Origin: Verrucomicrobiota bacterium
Lineage (GTDB): Bacteria; Verrucomicrobiota; Verrucomicrobiia; Opitutales; UBA2995
Direction of reading: 5' to 3'
DNA length: 8,277 bases
Assembly: GCA_027297085.1 (NCBI GenBank)
Contig: JAPUIL010000662.1
Span: forward strand, 1-8,277
The position numbers and the translations under genes are program-made. The notes under the pieces were generated by a model. The model did no database searches. It had not been told where the DNA came from and saw nothing but the letters and a program-made list of their open reading frames with translations. This document shows, in pieces, positions 6,573 through 8,277 of this stretch. Every line of letters begins with the position of its first letter. Within the stretch, counting starts at the first letter, position 1.

Positions 6573-7589
6573 ATGCGAATTCATCACAAAATCCTCCTGC
6601 TCGTTTGCGCAGCCTTTTTTCTATGTGTCGTCAGTACCATCGGAATGTACTTCTATTCGATGGCGAAATTGAAGAACGGTCTTACCTATTTCCATAGCCA
6701 AATCGTGGAGGGAGAAGGCAATGTTGAATCATTGGAATTCAAATACGAGGACATTGATTGGCAGTTTCCATTCGGTCTAATGACCGAAAAATTGCAGATC
6801 GACATCATGACCTCGGGGTCAGATCAACATGTAAAGATCACTGCGGATTCAGTAGGTTCTCAACTCAAAGGAGTTCCATCCGGCGCCTTAATGGTTTCCG
6901 CCCGTGATATTAAACTGACATCGGGCAATCCAGCGAAGCCACTCCTCAGCAATCAGTTTCGTATCCGCTCGATAGACGTTCGTTTCGTGGAGTATCAGAC
7001 TTACGTTTCCATTTTAAATCCCGATCAGTCCATGCGACGTATTTATGGTCACTTGGCGGAGCTTCTCAAACGTGGAGACACAACCGGTAGATTGCGTATG
7101 CAGGGCGTGGTGCATTTTGATTTTGGAAAAGACGGTGCGGTTTCCCAACGGTTCAGCACTCAACTCAACGGGAGCGTGACGCGTATTGTGCTAAACCAGG
7201 ACGATCTAATCTTAGTAGCACCCAAGTTTGCCAGCCGCCTTTCTGATGGAGACCTGGAACTCGTGGCCAATCACCCACTAAAGGCGTCTCGACTGTTAGA
7301 GATCAGAAAGGAAACGGAAGAAAAATCCAAGGAAAAGCGTTGGACTCAGGAACAATTTCCTGAGGATGTCTATCGACACGTGCTCTGGAGCTACCTGTTG
7401 ACCAAGGAGTATGGTTCGGAATTTGCTCACTTTGTAACAAACGCTCATGAGTTCGGCTCTTTTAATTCGGAGGAAGAGATAGCCAAGGATCGGCAAAACA
7501 ACCGGGTAGGTATAACCTATGCAGAGAGTAACGTGCCGGAATCGAAATTGCTCGATAGGATCCGTAACGACCCGCGAATTTATCAATAA
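6573..7589 (+). CDS. Membrane-anchored protein with DUF6973-like C-terminal domain
   Basis: A 338-residue protein. Residues 7-28 form one hydrophobic helix after a basic start (MRIHHK), so the rest should lie outside the cytoplasmic membrane. The middle (about 50-235) is beta-rich and begins VESLEFKYEDIDWQFPFGL, resembling DUF2125/AsmA-type periplasmic repeats; this is a weak similarity by eye. A charged linker (245-260, RKETEEKSKEKRW) leads to residues 263-317, PEDVYRHVLWSYLLTKEYG...NAHE...DRQNNRVGITYAE, which matches the DUF6973 pattern of R-H-x-x-W, T-K, A-H-E and D-x-x-N-N-x-x-G. Candidate key residues are H269, W272, H292, E293, D306, N309, N310 and G313. DUF6973 has no settled function. 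An extended -10 promoter lies 37 bp upstream; there is no Shine-Dalgarno motif (AAGGG at 6552-6556 is too far). A methyltransferase fragment begins right after its TAA stop. Confidence 0.8.
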   Translation: MRIHHKILLLVCAAFFLCVVSTIGMYFYSMAKLKNGLTYFHSQIVEGEGNVESLEFKYEDIDWQFPFGLMTEKLQIDIMTSGSDQHVKITADSVGSQLKGVPSGALMVSARDIKLTSGNPAKPLLSNQFRIRSIDVRFVEYQTYVSILNPDQSMRRIYGHLAELLKRGDTTGRLRMQGVVHFDFGKDGAVSQRFSTQLNGSVTRIVLNQDDLILVAPKFASRLSDGDLELVANHPLKASRLLEIRKETEEKSKEKRWTQEQFPEDVYRHVLWSYLLTKEYGSEFAHFVTNAHEFGSFNSEEEIAKDRQNNRVGITYAESNVPESKLLDRIRNDPRIYQ

Positions 7590-8108
7590 TACGAAGCAGC
7601 TTGTGCTGCCTTAGCGGAAGCTAAACACGTGGACGAAGTTAAGGACATACGCGATAAGTCAGAGGCTATGCGGCACTACGCTAGGCAAGCTAATAATAAG
7701 GAGCTTGAAATAGACTGTGCAGAAATACGGTACAGAGCAGAGCGCCGGGTAGGAGAACTTCTAGTCGAGCAGAAAGAGACTGTCGGATTAGCAAAAGGTG
7801 GAGGAGACACGAGCACCGGTTCCCGAGTGGTACCGGTGCAAGAACCCCTTACACTCGCTGAAGCAGGGATAGACAAGAAGCTTTCCATGCGCTCCCAGAA
7901 GCTCGCGGCAATTTCAGACGAAGACTTCGAGGAACAAATTGAAGATTGGCGAACACGAGTTGAAGTAGGAACAGAAAGAGTGATTACGAGTTTTGTTATA
8001 AAAGGAATTCGCCCAACAAGACACGTTGTTCAGGAATTGCCGAGTGGGTTTTTTGACTTAATCTATGCAGACCCACCGTGGCGATACCAGGTGACTGACA
8101 GGGGCTAG
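7590..8108 (+). pseudogene. Truncated MT-A70-type DNA adenine methyltransferase (phage-like)
   Basis: Recognisable homology begins at 7590, directly after the upstream TAA, as YEAACAALAEAKHVDEVKDIRDKSEAM, the usual N-terminal helical region of phage and mobile-element methyltransferases of this type. It continues with RAERRVGELL, a Gly/Ser-rich linker and LTLAEAGIDKKLSMRSQKLAAI, then reaches the catalytic opening FDLIYADPPWRYQV. DPPW is the MT-A70 N6-adenine methyltransferase motif. Only six residues follow (TDRG, then TAG at 8106), so nearly all of the catalytic domain is missing. No ATG precedes the homology in frame; the first possible start is GTG at 7629, inside the conserved region. The piece is therefore broken at both ends and cannot methylate DNA. 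A regulator-like helical fragment could still be made from the GTG, but no ribosome binding site supports it. Confidence 0.75.
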
Positions 8109-8165
8109 GGATAGTGCAGTCGTGCTTCTACACCCCAAGCCCCTCCTCCACGATAAGGTCACCTG
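8088..8165. repeat. Long imperfect hairpin at the broken end of the methyltransferase
   Basis: CAGGTGAC (8088-8095) pairs with GTCACCTG (8158-8165), and within it AGGGGCT (8100-8106) pairs with AGCCCCT (8138-8144), a two-step stem over 78 bp. It starts inside the last codons of the methyltransferase fragment and spans its stop. A third copy of the heptamer, GTCACCT, lies at 8242-8248. It could be a recombination site, an RNA structure or coincidental to an adjoining unrecognised gene. Confidence 0.45.
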
Positions 8166-8199
8166 CTTAAGACCCTGCTCCCCGGTGTTACCGAAGCAC

Positions 8200-8237
8200 A
8201 AAAAGCCCCGAGCAAACTCCTCAGGATGCCCAGGGCT
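8200..8237 (-). terminator. Rho-independent terminator, minus strand
   Basis: On the minus strand AGCCCTGGGC (8237-8228) pairs with GCTCGGGGCT (8213-8204) over 10 positions including G-T wobbles, followed at once by a run of five T (8204-8200). This is the classic intrinsic-terminator form and should end a minus-strand transcript coming from beyond the right edge. A minus-strand frame ending at TAA (8250-8248) is one possible end of such a gene, but it is too short to identify. Confidence 0.6.
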
Positions 8238-8277
8238 AAATGTCACCTTACAGTCCACCACAAACGCGGCTTCCTGT

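Noticed and set aside
8088..8165. Integron attC site
   Set aside because: The hairpin has attC-like size but lacks the GTTRRRY/RYYYAAC core sites, and no integrase or cassette is visible.
1..8277. tRNA, rRNA or CRISPR array
   Set aside because: No T-loop/acceptor pairing, no rRNA-like sequence and no regularly spaced direct repeats were found on reading both strands.

Overview
The window reads like a chromosomal segment of a Gram-negative bacterium, most likely a verrucomicrobial (Opitutae-like) heterotroph. The grounds are a secreted protein with a C-terminal IPEPSTYTL...LGLVAWRKRR sorting tail (PEP-CTERM), a full-length xylose isomerase, a K+-dependent membrane pyrophosphatase and moderate GC. 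The taxon is inferred from protein style only. None of the five readable gene starts has a clear Shine-Dalgarno sequence at normal spacing.

Layout, left to right. (1) Positions 1-250, minus: the N-terminal 83 residues of an HD-domain hydrolase that runs off the left edge. (2) 354-653: a 300-bp non-coding element with 24-bp terminal inverted repeats (21/24 matching) and a strong internal hairpin, probably a MITE mobilised by an ISL3-like transposase. (3) 684-1994, minus: xylA, with every catalytic and metal-binding residue at E. coli XylA numbering. (4) 1995-2326: divergent intergenic region with two small hairpins. (5) 2327-4546, plus: hppA, a 739-aa membrane pyrophosphatase with the K+-dependent signature. 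(6) 4547-5290: non-coding, repeat-rich DNA with a cluster of REP-like palindromes carrying GTAGGAG in alternating orientation, then a frameshifted transposase remnant. (7) 5287-5483: a second small TIR-bounded element with an 11-bp flanking direct repeat, inserted just past the stop codon of the next gene and separating that gene from its likely terminator hairpin (5230-5253). (8) 5487-6185, minus: PEP-CTERM exported protein. (9) 6186-6572: intergenic, with an extended -10 promoter for the following gene. (10) 6573-7589, plus: membrane-anchored protein whose C-terminus resembles DUF6973. (11) 7590-8108, plus: truncated MT-A70-type DNA adenine methyltransferase of phage or mobile-element type, broken at both ends. 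(12) 8109-8277: structured DNA with a minus-strand Rho-independent terminator and no recognised gene.

The genes do not form a pathway or operon. xylA serves pentose catabolism, hppA membrane energisation from pyrophosphate, and the PEP-CTERM protein is exported. The right half is accessory-like: three kinds of small repeat or mobile element, one dead transposase and one dead methyltransferase lie within about 4 kb. I see no complete defence system, CRISPR array or clearly new multi-gene system. The most unusual protein is the membrane-anchored DUF6973-like one, and the best-resolved structural event is the insertion at 5287-5483.
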